64,000 bases of DNA from Cymodocea nodosa (GCA_036874045.1 CM072342.1:3308501-3372500), one strand, 5' to 3'. Numbered from the stretch's first letter, positions 42,501-52,711 are shown. A program made the numbers and translations. Notes: generated by a model from the letters alone, not told the origin.

Positions 42501-45500
42501 ACTTCAAGCCAATAAAAAACTCTCGGAACTCCCAGCTCTAGGTTATGCTTTCTATTATCAGGCAAGCTTATCCCCATGTGTCCCATCGATTGGTTACCAT
42601 CTTCATTGTCAAGTTATCAATTGGGTTTATTGATCTACATTGTCTGTGCAGCCTGAAGCCCAATGAAAAAGCTTTTGAGATGATCATCAACCCCCATCTC
42701 TCCAATCATGTTCCAGGCCAGGTCACTCAAAAAGATCTAAAGGAGAATAGAGGCTCTCCTCAGCTCTATAAGCTTGTTGTGAACAACAATCACTTCAATT
42801 GTGTCACCCCATAGAGTTTCCCCCCCTTCATTGGCCATTGAAGTCATCTAACAGCCTCCATATGCATGTCATTGGTTAGGCCCGGTGCAATCCACCATAG
42901 GATTAGATGACATAGCGCAATCCATTAGTTGAGAGAGCACAAGAACAGCAACACTATGATGTTGTCAAATCCCCCTATCTAATGTATCTACAATGAGTTT
43001 GGTATCTTTAGCTCAATTGATAATATCCAGCCTGTCCACCCTCCAACCCCACTGACCTAAGTGATGCATAGTTCCACTCTCTTAACCCATAAGAATGCCT
43101 GGGTTTCTTGAATGACCCACCATTTCCTTTCAACTCCAATTTGAAACCCACCAATCTCACAATGAAACCTAGCTCTCCAAACCTTCAATTGAATTTCCCC
43201 CCTCTTGCTAGGTACCTCTATGAGCCCATCTAACCATTTTCCCCTTTCAAACTTGTACAAAACCCTTGCTTTTGAAGTAGGATCTACCATTTTTCTCCAA
43301 CAACATGTTGGGTGATCCTTCTAGCAATTGCCATATGTGAAAAGGATCAGGGAATCCAACTTCTGAACATTCATCATGACATCCTCCATCCAACCACATA
43401 CTTTAGCTCTATCCACAATAAAACCCTCACTAGGGTAAAGATTTGAAAACATGCCCTTTTCTATCGCAATGGATGTCACTTCCCTTTGTAACCTCTCTCA
43501 ACACTTCCCATTTAGAAATGTTGACACCTCTCCACAAAATTGTAGGTCATCAGGGCCCCAACCTATTATGCCCAAGAGTTCATCTATTAATAAGTCCATA
43601 TCTCCAGGTGTCAACAATATTGATCACTAAAACCCATCAAGTGAAGCCAATTAACACCCACCATCCCATGCCATCCATTTCTGACAATAAAGGCAAGTAG
43701 CCCCTTGCCAATCCCCCTTTTATTGCACATGGAAAACAAATACCAACCCAAAGGCTATCCATCCCCAACACAAGCTTCACCCAACATGAAATCAATTAAA
43801 TGGTCCCTATGATGCTCAACAAACACCATCATTGCTTCCAAAAAAGAATGGGTGCCCATTTCCATAAAATTTCCAATGTGTAGCTTCAAAGGTCCAGAGG
43901 CACTCCAACAAACTGGATCCAATATAATTTCCCCTCACCATGTTGGCATCACTGTTGTTCTCCACGTCCACTCCACCCAAAAATGCCCAATCATAGAATT
44001 ACCTCAACAAGAACTTGTTCTCTCCATGAAGCATTAGGACATTTGACTAGAAAGCCTCCCTTGTATAATCTCATGATTCACCACTCAACTTTTGTACCCC
44101 ATCATTCTTTCAACAACCTTCTAATAAGTTCCTTCAAACAAAATGGCATCTAAGGCATTCCCACAAGCAACCAACGTCAAGGGACCAAAAAGCCTCCACT
44201 TACATGCCATCTACCTCTAATAATCACTCCCTCTATTCATCCCCTTTCATCCTTGTCACCACCCCCCAAACCATACATCCGATAAAAAGTGTGGCTCCTA
44301 TGAACTGCATATGCCAGCATGACAAGCTAACTACCACGTCCCTACAACAAGATGTAGCCCTGCAAATAAAACTTAGGCAACAAAGGCAAAGTATGTTCCA
44401 CCACCATCAACCCACACCAGTCTTTGTTCCCAAGTCAACAAGTGAGGAAGTGAGTGTGCTTCTGTGAGCACACCTCTTTCTTTGTCCCACCAATCTTTTG
44501 CCCTCTGAGCCTTCCTCCATCTCCAGCCCTAGATCTCCCTTTTTTTTTTCTAGCATTATCAGCTGTACCACAGATTAGCAGTGGGAAGATAGTGGGCAAA
44601 TCAAGGTACCTCTTCTGGTGTGCTCTGTCTTCTGGTCGTTTTGGATGATTTGGAATAATTACATATGTAAAGACCAGCTTTAATATAGTTTTACAAATAA
44701 AGAACACAAACTAAAAAATATGGACCAAGAGAAACAAAGAGATGCTGATTACATGATCAACTGGTAAAATTTATAAATACCTTCTTATTCGGATAATATT
44801 CTTCCTTCCAAGTTCTACCAGGGAACAAGCTTGACAGGTGAAAAAAATCAACCTAAAGAAATTTTAAATAAAGACAATAGGATTTAATATAGAACAAAGC
44901 AAACAACACACCATCTTCAGCAAATTGATTGTATTGAAAAATAGAGCAGAGAAAAACATACAGTTCCAGTAAAATAAGTGAGAAAAGACAACAGAATTCC
45001 ATTTTCAAGAACACCATGTACACAAGCATTGACCATTATTCCAGGAACAAGAGCATCAAGTGACAAACCTTTCAGGTCATTTACCTACAAAAAAGAATAT
45101 TATTATGTTTCTAAATAATGTTTATTAATTCACAAGCATTTACGCAAAATGAATAAAAATATCACAGAGAATGTAAATAACATACTACACTCTTTGACAC
45201 CAGCTTAGCATCAAAAATTAAATGAACAACACCTCGTGCTTTGTCAACATTTTTGACAACACATTGCAGCAACTGTCCAATCCTTAGTAATAGCTCACGT
45301 TCATCTGCAAAATGTAGCAAAGCACGCAATATTTTACCTCCTAAATCTATGAGAGCAGTACTTCATAATATTTTTTTGAGTAGTCACAAGAGATATCTTG
45401 AAATCATGAATAAGGAAGCCCATACAAGCTGTAGAAAGGCTGGAAAAGCAAAACAAATCAGAGAAAAGCAATCTTTTTCAATGAAACAAGGTTCCATAAT

Positions 45501-48500
45501 CTTGGAAGTCGATATCAAAAATTTTGCCTTTTTAACCATATAAAGTGCAAAAAACATAAAGAACAAAAAACAAAAATAACCAAATAAATTATATAGAAAA
45601 ATAAAAAAGGAGAAATAAAAGAATAAATTGGATGAAAAACATGCTTGTAGGACAACATTACAAATTTGCATAAAGTGTCTCTATAAGAGACAAATGGATC
45701 AAAGAAATTGCGGATGAAAGGTAAATCGTGCACGAGGAGTTTGCAGACATGTACATAACTAAGTTGGAAATCAAGTTGTTTATGTTACCTTGACAATCCT
45801 TTGGTAAAAACCCATAAAAAGAAGATAATCCAAAACTAAGAATATAGCCATGATCTTCAATGCTTTTCACCTGTGCATTTAAAACCTGTACCAAAAATTG
45901 AGGAAAAGAAATCTACGTTACATGTACCAACTGCTACACATCCATGATCATACACCTGTCTTACATCAATACAAGTCATAAAGTAAAAAATAGAAGATTT
46001 GAAATATAATAGTTATAAATCTGCCAGAATATGATAATCACTATGACAGCAAATTTCTTTCTTTCCACTGGTTGGAAAACTCTGCCTCAAATAAAGATGA
46101 GAAGGAACATAATAAAACAACTAGAGAAAATTTTACATTTCGGGAAAGAAATATAGGATTACTTGATAAATAAATTAAAAATCCCTATAATATAGGAAAA
46201 AAAATCAATTTAAAAAAAAAAGAATACAACCACAGAGACAATCATACTTTATAAAGCATTCACTCAGGCAACATTGTTACAAGTACACTAGGCATGTCAA
46301 CATCTAAACATATGTTCAGTTTTCTGAATGTTTTCTCTTGAAATAGCACCACCTATGAAGATAAGTATGAGAGATTCGCCTAGCCAAACTAGTATGAAAA
46401 TTACAGTTATTTCAAAGAATTAGAACAACCGGGTAGAGGGTAAAGAGTCAACAATAACTGAAATGTGGAAAAGCTATTAGCGGTGAGGATATGGCTACCA
46501 TGTTTTAAAATGCATGGGTGTGCTAAGAATGAAAACAAGGTACAAAAAATAAAAACTGAAAAGCCTGTCAATCGTGATGATGTAGGTATTACATTTGGAA
46601 TTACACTTAAAATAATTTCAAAGATAGAAAGGAGTCAAATGAGTGAAAAACAAGTAGATATGTATACTTAAGGATATGGACATACTTATTAAGATGGGTG
46701 CCTAGGCAAATGAGGTGATTGCACAAATTCTTCCTAACTTGCACAATCATCCCAATAAAATGGCAAATGAGCCAATGTTTAACCCATTTTTTATTTTGTT
46801 TGATAGGGATGCAATACAGACACAAAAACTTGGACCAAATTCAAAATTAGACTTTTCTGAATATGGATATTTATTATATATATTTGGTCAAATATGGATG
46901 TTTTCTGCAATTGTTATCAATATAAAAATGGCTATTGTGAATATCGTGAATATTTTACAATATAAGCATGGCTATCCAAATTATCTTAACCTGTATAAAT
47001 TATAAAAATATGTACTTCGTAGGATTTGAAACCTTGACCTCTTTCAACCTTGAGAAAACTTAAAAAATACAAGAAAATGTGTATTATTTTACTTATAAAT
47101 GCTAAAGCCATATAAAATAAACTTCTTTATTAAACTTAATAATTATTTTAATATTATACTAACAATTGGTTGGAAAATTTATTATTTAATCACAAATCAA
47201 AAAATTCGTTCATAGTTTATCTTTTATGAACAAAAAAAATAATCACATCCTCTCATGTATTAATCATATAAGCATTTGAAATTTGAAAATAAATACAACC
47301 ATTGTACATAACCTTGATATTAGTTCACTTTAAAACATTCTTGACTTTTGAAATTTATTTGATGAATACTCATATCTATGTACCTTATACAAGTTCTTTG
47401 TATTTATTTGCACTCATTTCAATATCTAAAAAAGATGCAAATCTGAATCTTCTTAATAATGCTTTAATTTTTCATATACAACATATATCAATATTTGTAT
47501 CTGAAATTAAAAAATAAAAACAAATATTGTAAAGGATACATTCAACCCAAATTCAAAGACCCAATCATAGATAAACACAACACTTGACCAAATCTCTACG
47601 GTCCTTGCCTTTTAATCTAAAAGCTAAGCACCTCAAGCACTGGTTCGAGCTCCATCAACTCCTTCCTCTTGCCATCATGGATACCAAATGACCACTCCCA
47701 CCAAACCTTCACTAATCCACCCATGTTCTATCAAACAAAACTTGCTCTTGGCCCATTCCTCCATGCCTAGAAGGTTGGCTCCCCACCACAATCCATTTTC
47801 ATCTCTGTCTAGCCCCTGAAAGGGAGCAATGCAACAAATAGGCATAACGAGATTTACCAACCTCTATAATCTCTTTTTTCTCCACGTCCATCGTTGTTGT
47901 TCCAAAACTCTTGAGGGATCTCCTTTAGAACTGTGTGCAACACCTCATAGAAATGTTACAAAAAGGCTAATGGCACACCATCAAGGCTGGGATGCTCTCC
48001 CCCCCCCCACCCCCCCATTTCACATAATAAAGTCCTAACCTCCTCAAAATAAAAGGAAGCACCTAAACTCCAATCCTCTTGATCTTTAAGCATTGTAGAT
48101 ATGGTACTACCCATTTGGGTATCCCATCTCTTTAAGGCAACAAAAACAATTTTATAGAAATTAACAATAGAAACCTTCACCTAGGCCTTCAACACAATGC
48201 ATCCCATACCCACCCTAACTTTCAAAAGAAAATTCACCCTCCTTTCACTTATGCATTTGTGGAAATAGGAAACAATGGAATCCCCAAACTTCAACCAAAG
48301 ATCCCACAATCTAGCCTACAAGCAGCTTTCTTCATTTCCTAAGATCTAGCTTAAATCATGTTGAGCCTAAGATCTAATCTCCACAACTTCTTCAAGCATC
48401 CCCTTTTCCTCCAGGTTCAATTGTTGAGTAACCAATAGACCTGTTTTTTCAATACAAAATTCATAGATTTATACACCTCTCATTAAAAACAGCTTTCTTT

Positions 48501-51500
48501 ATTTTCTTGAATTTAAATACAAATCTCTTCATGTGTTGCCATCTATTTTAGCAAACCAACAAGACTCCACCATTGCTTTGAATTCAACCTCCTTAAACCA
48601 ATATGTCTCTAGCCAAAATGGTAGTGTACCATCTCCAACTTTGCATCTACCAAAAGTAAGACCTAGGGAGGCCGTGTGCCTACACTAGGGGAACTTATTA
48701 AGTTAGCATCAATGAGAACTCTATCAATTATAGACTGAATAGGATAGGTCTGAAAGTTCACCCAAGTATAGAGTTGATTTTCAGGAAGAAGATCCATAAG
48801 CTCGAAGCCTTCAATCCATAATCTTTTCAGAATCTTCACTCCCCATATTCCTTTCTAGAGTTCTGGCCAAATTGAAATCCCTAATGAGAATCCAAAAAGG
48901 GCCCCATTGTTGTCTTAACCACCGACAACTCAAAGAGGAGATCCTTCCTCCCCTGATACAAATTTGGGCAACATGGACTATTGTGACCACCATCAGCCAC
49001 CTTTCATTAAGTTATATAATATTGCCCTACCCAATAGCCAAGCACCCAATATGCAACTAAGTTCACCTTCATGTTGGTGATATGCCAATAAAGAATGATC
49101 CATCATAGCCTTGGTCAAGAGATTACCAAGTTACCTCCACCAATAGACTAGACTAAGCCATCTATCATCATTTCCATCTTCATCTCCTGTAGTAATCCTG
49201 CTATTTCCAATGGCCATCTCACCAATCAACATTGCTTCCTCCTATAACTGCTTCCACAAATATTCCAAGTGATGATTTCATTTGAAACGATGACCCCTCA
49301 TCAGCTCATCCTTCCATCCAACTATGCTTGTTCTCATTGAAACAAGCCACTTACCCCAACAAATGAATTCCCAGCATTGTCATTCTTTCTTTTCAATACA
49401 AAGGAGATACTTTCCCAAAGAAAATAGGTTGACCAAATGGAAAGTATGGCTCCTCATGCACCTTATCATTACTTCTTAGCTTAGACTCCACCACACCTGC
49501 CCTCAAACTAACACTATCCTTCAACTCAACCCAACCAATACTATGAGTACCTGTTGAGCACATTGCAAGAAGACACAACATATTCTGGCCTATAGGAGGA
49601 ATGAAGCACAAGGGCAGGCATCCCCTAGTGTTTTGCTGTGCTTGATATTCAGACAGGTTACCATGTTGAATAAAAGCAACACTATCAGAAAAAGAGCCAT
49701 CAAGAGCTTTTACTGCTACATCATAATCTTCATGGCAGACCAGAATTGGAAGAACAAATGGTGCATGTCAAACTACTGCATAATGAAGATTGAGACTACA
49801 TGCAGACAGTAAAACTATAATATTGTGGATTACTTTATAAAATCGCCAATAATTATGATAAGCCAAAGTGTATGTTACCATTCTTACTAGTATACAGCCA
49901 GGTGTGCAGATCGAATCATTTTGTAAACCTAAATACTCTACTTCTATGAAAAAAAATGTGAGTGCATCATATATATGAACAGTTGAGCACAATATCATCA
50001 ATGCTGTTATTTTTAAAGTACAAAACCAAGGTACAAGTAAAAGCAAACACATAAGCCCATGGCCCTGTTCAAGAAAGCACCACCTTCAATGAACCATAAC
50101 AGATTTTTTTAATGCAAATCTTTCTTCAATAGGACTAATGCTTGTGGTTTCCATGTTACATCATGATTCAAGCTTTTAAGAACTATAAACCAAATTATGA
50201 ACCAACTTACTTGTAAAAACTCATTTACAATAACCAAGCATGATATATTGAATTATGACTCTTAATTATTACATTTTGATGACGATATGCAGCCTACAGA
50301 ATTTTTGCAGCTAATAAAACAACAAAAAGTACATAAAAATAAAGGGACAATAAAGCATATGAACATAATTTAAGTAACATTAGAAAAATACCATCCCATC
50401 TTGAATAGAGTCCAATGAGAGGCCTTTATGAAGTAATGAAAGACGCAATGATAACAGTATTCTCTTCGTTCCTTTTTGCTCCTTTTTATCTTCATCCACT
50501 TGCACAACAATGCAAGGAACAAGTTGACCAACATGTACTATGTTATTTTTGGAAGGAATATCAGAAACTTCGTCCAAATGGACAAAGCCTCTCAAGCCAC
50601 CAGGAAGACCTACTACAATGTCCTCTTCGCTAACCTCAGCCACAACACCCCAAAGCTTCATATTGGATGAGATATTCTGCAAAAAATTTATCAGAATTTA
50701 TAACCGATTATACCAAGAAACTAGGAATGGACTAAGGAAGTAAATATCAGAATAGAAACAAGGAATCACATTCACGGAGTATGAGAAAAAAAAATGACAT
50801 CTTGTTCACAAGGAAGACATTCATTTTTTTCCCATGATAGAAAGAGTATTTTAAACAATATGAAAAGGAAAATAGAAATATTTAACTCAAGTTATGAATA
50901 CAGTAAACAAAAAACTTGGTTTTAAAAGTCCTGAATGAGAGTAAAAGTGTCTATGTAAGATTTCATGTTCTCAACACTTGTAAATTTTGGACTAGTTGTA
51001 CTTTGTTTCTAACTTAATTTTGGAATGTGTGTTCCATGCGTAATATGATGGGCTTCTGTTTTACTGAAAACTAGTCAATGAGAAAACCTCAGGTGAGAAA
51101 TTATACGGCCGAGATATTCAGAAAACAAAAAACAATTATGAATACAAACTATTTTCCGACCAGCAATTGAAAGCTTGTAGCTGTAGTTGTAACTTGGAAG
51201 AGAAATCATTACATATCTGACAAGTTTCACAGACACAGATGTAGCTAACCTAAATGCAAAAAATAAACTGTAAAAGCGGAATAGAAGTGGCTATACATCA
51301 TTGCTTTGGCCTATGGAACTCATTGGCCATCAGTTGTCAGAAAATCAGAATTGGAAATTGGATAGGACAATAGCAAACAGGAAACAATGGGGATAATTGG
51401 AGGAAAGAGAAAGTTGACAACACACTTCCCCTACTTATTAGGATGGATTACTTCCCACGAAATAATGAAGGAAGGTGCACCAAAATAGATTAGAAGAAAT

Positions 51501-52711
51501 ATGACTTTTGGACAGTGGCAAGAGAACAAGTGAATGTTTCAATTCTCCGATACACCCTCCTTGTTGGACAATGCAAGTGATGAGTAGGGTGAATACAACT
51601 TCAAAATAACATGCATGCCATAAAAATCATATATTGAAGTTGTGAAAAAATTACAACAATGATCAATCTCTTGGCCTCAAGTTGAGAAGTCAGCAAATGA
51701 AATATTTCTTTCCTTCTTCTTGTTGATAATACATCTAGTATCAACAAGACTCTTGGTTCATGTAAACACATTCTACGTCTTTGAGAACAAATAAGTCCTG
51801 TAACAATTTGAAAAGCGTAATAAACATACCTTCACATCTTTTAAATAATAAGGTGGAACATATTTTGGCATGCTATCCTATAGTGTTTCAGAAATTTTCA
51901 TCCTATGGTACTCATTAGTATCCAAAAGCTTGAATAAAATTTTGAATTAAGTGCGCCCAACGTGATATATCCAACAGTACAAAGAGAAAACAGTGACCCA
52001 TTATGCTACAGCATGTATTAAATTGGGGATTGAAGTATCTGTATTTATTCTATCCTACCCGCACGACTCAAACTATGGTCACGTATTTATATAAATGGCT
52101 TTCGATTGCCACACATTTTTCTACGTGAGCCATCAACGTTCAGTTATTTCATGTATGAAATGCAACAGAAGCCCATCCTATTACCGAAAGAAACACAACC
52201 ACTTAATATATTGCGACTACATTTGTCTTTAAAAATTCCAAACCTTCGGTGAAACATGATTGGCGAAACGTGGAAGTTTCCCCGAGATACCCTCGCCAAA
52301 CAACGATGAAAACTCATCCTTGTGCCACTGGCTGTGCTTCTTCCCCACCCCCTTCTTATCCCTTCTTTTCTTGAACTCCCTTTCCTCCCTCTCAAACTCC
52401 TCCTCCGCCTCTGCACGTGCCTGTGCCCCCTCCTCCCGGCTCAAAACACTCTCTCCACCTGAAACAACCCCACATTAGACGAATAAGCACTCGATGCTCA
52501 AGCAAAGAAAGACGCAACTTGAAACCACATAACCTCTCGGGAAGTCAGGTAATGTGTCCTCTCCGGCGAGAAGGGAGGCCGCTATCGTCGGAGAAACAGG
52601 TTCGGCTGCCGCACGTGGCTTGGACTTCTTAAAGGGCATCTGCTTGCCGGGGCGCCGGGTAGCCAAACGCTTATCCTTCGATAACGGCTTTTTCATTTTC
52701 CGTGATCCCAT
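7100..52711 (-). CDS. RRP5: rRNA biogenesis protein RRP5 homologue (PDCD11), 39 exons, complete
   Basis: RRP5 is a nucleolar assembly factor that binds pre-rRNA. It is needed both for the ITS1-proximal cleavages making 18S rRNA and for 5.8S/25S processing. The gene runs from ATG at 52711 to TAA at 7102-7100. Joining 39 exons gives 5,736 nt and 1,911 residues, close to plant and animal RRP5 (about 1,870-1,900). Layout: a basic N terminus (residues 1-131), a long S1 RNA-binding repeat array (about 132-1511), a charged linker (about 1512-1629) and C-terminal HAT repeats (about 1630-1911). Exon coordinates are given in the four block entries that follow. Phases match at every junction. Introns total about 39.9 kb and contain LINE, LTR, MITE-like and satellite insertions, but no coding exon is disrupted. 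The gene looks functional. A cDNA could shift individual splice sites. Confidence 0.97.
9960..11000 (+). mobile_element. LINE reverse-transcriptase fragment in RRP5 intron 32
   Basis: Plus-strand reading (antisense to RRP5) shows plant LINE RT blocks in several frames: SSVLINGKARGYF followed by RGARQGDHLSPL near 10160-10255, then LQYTNDTLFYC (decayed YADD box) near 10335-10370, and LCKWLWKL with PLWCRIVRSKY near 10895-10970. Frameshifts and stops show it is dead. The 5' part, endonuclease and tail are not recognisable. Confidence 0.85.
10723..10788 (+). repeat. Perfect 33-bp tandem duplication inside the LINE fragment
   Basis: 10723-10755 and 10756-10788 are identical 33-mers. Being a multiple of three, the duplication keeps the local reading frame open and repeats eleven residues. 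Confidence 0.95.
11124..23541 (-). CDS. RRP5: RRP5 exons 21-32: distal S1 repeats
   Basis: Exons: 23541-23373, 23288-23140, 21517-21434, 21249-21149, 18904-18751, 18667-18593, 18498-18354, 16060-15421, 14731-14674, 11742-11597, 11526-11343, 11222-11124. Exon 28 (640 nt) is the largest and encodes about two S1 units, including LYILDSSCEPNEL and KILPGVAGILVQIGPHLHGK. Exons 30-32 encode GCFIMLSRKIEARILLSNLS, VGDVISGRIRRIESYGLFIA and YKAGERVRAKILK, among the best conserved S1 blocks in the family. Exon 23 ends NYL at a GC donor, and exon 24 resumes VLSIPQ, exactly the family reading. Introns 22, 24, 27 and 29 (1.6-2.9 kb) carry repeats. Confidence 0.94.
13095..13520. mobile_element. AT-rich MITE-like element with CCTAGG-type ends, copy 1 (RRP5 intron 29)
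   Basis: The left end reads ATCAAGGCACACACCTAGGC near 13098. The right end, with GGCATCTAAGGTGACCAAG and CACCTTG, is near 13470-13515. The core is very AT-rich. The same architecture recurs in other RRP5 introns, which is why it is treated as a family. It has no coding capacity. Confidence 0.5.
16545..17015. mobile_element. MITE-like element with CCTAGG-type ends, copy 2 (RRP5 intron 27)
   Basis: The left end carries GCACCTAGGC and GCCTAGATGGCACCTAAGC (16556-16596). The right end carries GCCTAGGTGCGTGCCTTAA (16992-17010), roughly inverted relative to the left. About 400 bp of AT-rich sequence lies between. Confidence 0.55.
17675..18165. mobile_element. MITE-like element with CCTAGG-type ends, copy 3 (RRP5 intron 27)
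   Basis: The left end, near 17680, has GCAGGTACCCAGGTGGAAT and a CACC/GAGTCGTGAG stretch. The right end, near 18110-18160, has GATGCCTAGGTACC and CACCTTAATGCCTCAA. The AT-rich interior includes TA-rich runs at about 18060-18110. Confidence 0.45.
19150..20781 (-). mobile_element. Miniature non-autonomous LTR element (TRIM/LARD-like) in RRP5 intron 24
   Basis: Two diverged direct repeats of about 154 bp, at 19150-19308 and 20628-20781, share GGAACA.AAGA..A.AGGTGGAA and further blocks. The element begins TGTTGGA and ends TCCAACA, the copia-like TG...CA termini. Flanks AGACC (19145-19149) and AAACC (20782-20786) form a 5-bp target duplication with one mismatch. Next to the right LTR, in minus orientation, lies a decayed primer site resembling the initiator-tRNA TGGTATCAGAGC match, and a purine tract adjoins the left LTR. 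The 1.3-kb interior has no gag/pol, only pyrimidine-rich sequence. Confidence 0.8.
21428..21434 (-). other. GC splice donor of RRP5 intron 23
   Basis: Exon 23 ends TACTTG followed by GCAAGT on the minus strand. The 184-bp intron ends with AG at 21251-21250. The joined product reads KENYL-VLSIPQ, the conserved family sequence. This is the second GC-AG intron in this gene. Confidence 0.88.
21826..22245. mobile_element. MITE-like element with GGCAxxTAGGCACC-type ends, copy 4 (RRP5 intron 22)
   Basis: The left end has CTTGAGGCAACTTGGG and GGCATGTAGGCACC (21832-21871). The right end has CCAGGCACTTG and GGGCATGCAGGTGC (22203-22237). The interior is AT-rich. It resembles copies in introns 27 and 29, but the ends are more diverged. 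Confidence 0.4.
23880..25700 (-). mobile_element. Probable LINE remnant, disrupted, in RRP5 intron 20
   Basis: On the minus strand, 23925-23985 reads NFFINVDFRKAFNSE, resembling the KxDFxKAFDSV block of plant LINE reverse transcriptases. 24780-25700 is strongly C-rich and G-poor on the plus strand and holds a 117-codon minus-strand frame (25671-25318) without clear homology. The same strand asymmetry marks antisense LINE ORF regions elsewhere in this gene. Only the RT block is recognised, so the extent is a guess. Confidence 0.4.
24235..24775. repeat. Degenerate tandem array of ATCACTTAATTA-like units
   Basis: About 540 bp made mostly of short units around ATCACTTAATTAA with TTAA at nearly every period and irregular 11-22-bp spacing. 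It lies in RRP5 intron 20. No coding or hairpin role is evident. Confidence 0.8.
26225..27130. repeat. Minisatellite block of ~30-bp units with ~60-bp alternation (RRP5 intron 20)
   Basis: About 900 bp built from imperfect units such as TTAATCATGCATCATTAGCA followed by TAATT or TTAAT. In the middle of the array, units ending CATAATTCTACT alternate with units ending CATTAATCTTAAT, giving a dimeric period of about 60 bp. Both edges decay. Orientation is constant. Confidence 0.85.
27131..27670. other. Remainder of RRP5 intron 20
   Basis: Unique-looking sequence between the minisatellite and exon 20. No open frame or known element was recognised. Confidence 0.5.
27671..39180 (-). CDS. RRP5: RRP5 exons 8-20: central S1 repeats
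   Basis: Exons: 39180-39088, 38999-38886, 38792-38670, 38427-38242, 38161-38087, 36305-36169, 32526-32392, 30700-30555, 30489-30424, 28321-28215, 28131-28051, 27930-27856, 27772-27671. Recognisable RRP5 blocks include RILGFRHVEGLAIGTLK (exon 10), AIVQFSSRVKALCPLSHMSE (exon 11), FRVLGCKSKRLTVTCKKTL (exon 12), HGWITKIEDHGCFVRF (exon 13) and FIRFLGRLTGFSPINK (exon 18). Exon 13 ends CCCAG before a GC donor. The split AG+A codon for Arg restores the family sequence into exon 14. Introns 12, 13, 14 and 16 are 1.7-3.6 kb, and the others are 65-242 bp. Confidence 0.94.
28322..30423 (-). other. RRP5 intron 16, no element recognised
   Basis: 2.1-kb intron. A C-rich, G-poor stretch at about 28600-28860 and a T-rich stretch at 29815-29940 are the only compositional features. 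No coding homology was seen. Confidence 0.5.
30701..32391 (-). other. RRP5 intron 14, no element recognised
   Basis: 1.7-kb AT-rich intron. The short frames at 30940-31230 and 31832-32080 show no family resemblance. Confidence 0.5.
34861..35145 (+). pseudogene. Captured fragment of a DUF1005-family gene in RRP5 intron 13
   Basis: Plus-strand translation starts MDPCQFVQVLVGN and continues with LCYCKIRLNKISYD and VSLIPP. After a frameshift near 35090 it gives VIYIGRRGT. This order matches the N-terminal part of plant DUF1005 proteins, which start MDPC.FVR..VGNLALK, then have SPCYCKIRL..FP.Q...VPLI, and later IYTGRRGT. The fragment is antisense to RRP5, lacks the C-terminal two thirds, and carries a frameshift and stop. 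No introns are visible in it, so it may be a retrocopy or a transposon-captured first exon. Confidence 0.72.
35240..35370. mobile_element. Possible MITE terminus next to the DUF1005 fragment
   Basis: The minus strand reads GGGGCCTGTTTATATGC near 35326-35342, then purine-rich GGAAATGGAAAGTAAAG. This resembles the GGGCCTGTTTGG ends common to plant MITEs. A CCATCAAACAAGAATCC stretch on the other side (34457-34473) could be a decayed counterpart. Both are weak. Confidence 0.3.
35385..35640 (-). mobile_element. LINE endonuclease fragment in RRP5 intron 13
   Basis: Minus-strand frames read IVYGPMGAARNQGFY and LMITGDFNKIGSLG, corresponding to the VYGP and GDFN blocks of the plant LINE apurinic-like endonuclease. 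They lie in different frames, so the copy is dead. Confidence 0.6.
36162..36169 (-). other. GC splice donor of RRP5 intron 13
   Basis: On the minus strand exon 13 ends CCCAG and the intron begins GCAAGC, where GT would be expected. The acceptor is the AG at 32528-32527. No GT nearby preserves the frame. Splicing here gives AG+A (Arg) and continues the conserved RRP5 sequence with SELQLDPGG. Apart from the second base the donor fits the strong consensus, as GC donors usually do. Confidence 0.88.
36306..38086 (-). other. RRP5 intron 12, no element recognised
   Basis: 1.8-kb AT-rich intron. A 66-codon minus frame at 37422-37622 was considered as an exon, but the RRP5 family is continuous across exons 12 and 13 without it. 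Confidence 0.6.
40780..44650 (-). mobile_element. Degenerate LINE (ORF1, endonuclease and RT start) in RRP5 intron 7
   Basis: Same orientation as RRP5. From 5' to 3' on the minus strand: a GC-richer leader with an AGDGGRLRGQK stretch (44435-44640), gag-like sequence (43057-43290), endonuclease-like pieces around 42000-42450, and the RT entry block GEKLPGLDGFPL near 41385-41440, continuing at 40966 and below after removal of the nested insert. Stops occur throughout. Downstream of about 40780 homology becomes too weak to call, so the 3' end is uncertain. Confidence 0.6.
40966..41361 (+). mobile_element. Nested, 5'-truncated LINE insertion with 16-bp target-site duplication
   Basis: AAGGGCAATCTCCAAA occurs at 40966-40981 and 41346-41361. 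The 364 bp between, in plus orientation, encode the end of a LINE ribonuclease H domain (THVLREANSL.GSMAKIGLN) with a stop at 41221-41223. About 120 bp of 3' UTR follows, ending in an A-rich tail. Removing the insert plus one repeat rejoins the older minus-strand LINE, so this is a clean target-primed insertion into an existing element. Confidence 0.88.
44781..52711 (-). CDS. RRP5: RRP5 exons 1-7: basic N terminus and first S1 domains
   Basis: Exons: 52711-52534, 52458-52244, 50676-50392, 45885-45789, 45304-45186, 45084-44962, 44852-44781. Exon 1 encodes a Lys/Arg-rich start, as expected for a nucleolar protein. Exon 2 carries an Ala/Glu/Arg/Lys-rich stretch and the family block SSLFGEGISGKLPRFAN. 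Exon 3 is one S1 domain with LWGVVAEV and LPGGLRGFVH, a typical RRP5 first repeat. Exons 4-5 encode VKSIEDHGYILSFG, and exons 6-7 a third S1 unit with LSFLTYFTG. Intron 1 is only 75 bp. Introns 2 and 3 are 1.6 and 4.5 kb, the latter holding a LINE fragment. Confidence 0.95.
46670..47045. mobile_element. Possible MITE-like element with GCCTAGGC end, copy 5 (RRP5 intron 3)
   Basis: The left side has GATGGGTGCCTAGGCAAATG (46694-46713). The right side has AACCTTGACCTC near 47030. The interior is AT-rich. It is the weakest of the family. Confidence 0.3.
47640..49650 (-). mobile_element. LINE fragment (endonuclease to RT start) in RRP5 intron 3
   Basis: Minus-strand blocks, 5' to 3': GPFWILIRDFNLARTLERN (endonuclease GDFN region, about 48835-48910), then ELMDLLPENQLYTWVNFQ and IIDRVLI (about 48700-48800), then a linker with LWLKFGDS-like sequence near 48270-48310, and FYFEEVRTLLCEMGGWGGGEHPSLDGVPLAFL-type RT entry residues at 47956-48060 (only the block positions matter). 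Order and spacing match plant LINE ORF2. Several frameshifts are present. Confidence 0.82.
47999..48016. repeat. C homopolymer-like run
   Basis: Eighteen bases that are all C except one A, within the LINE fragment where other copies encode a Gly-rich stretch. It probably expanded after insertion. Confidence 0.9.
50677..52243 (-). other. RRP5 intron 2, no element recognised
   Basis: 1.6-kb intron without recognisable coding or repeat structure. Confidence 0.55.
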
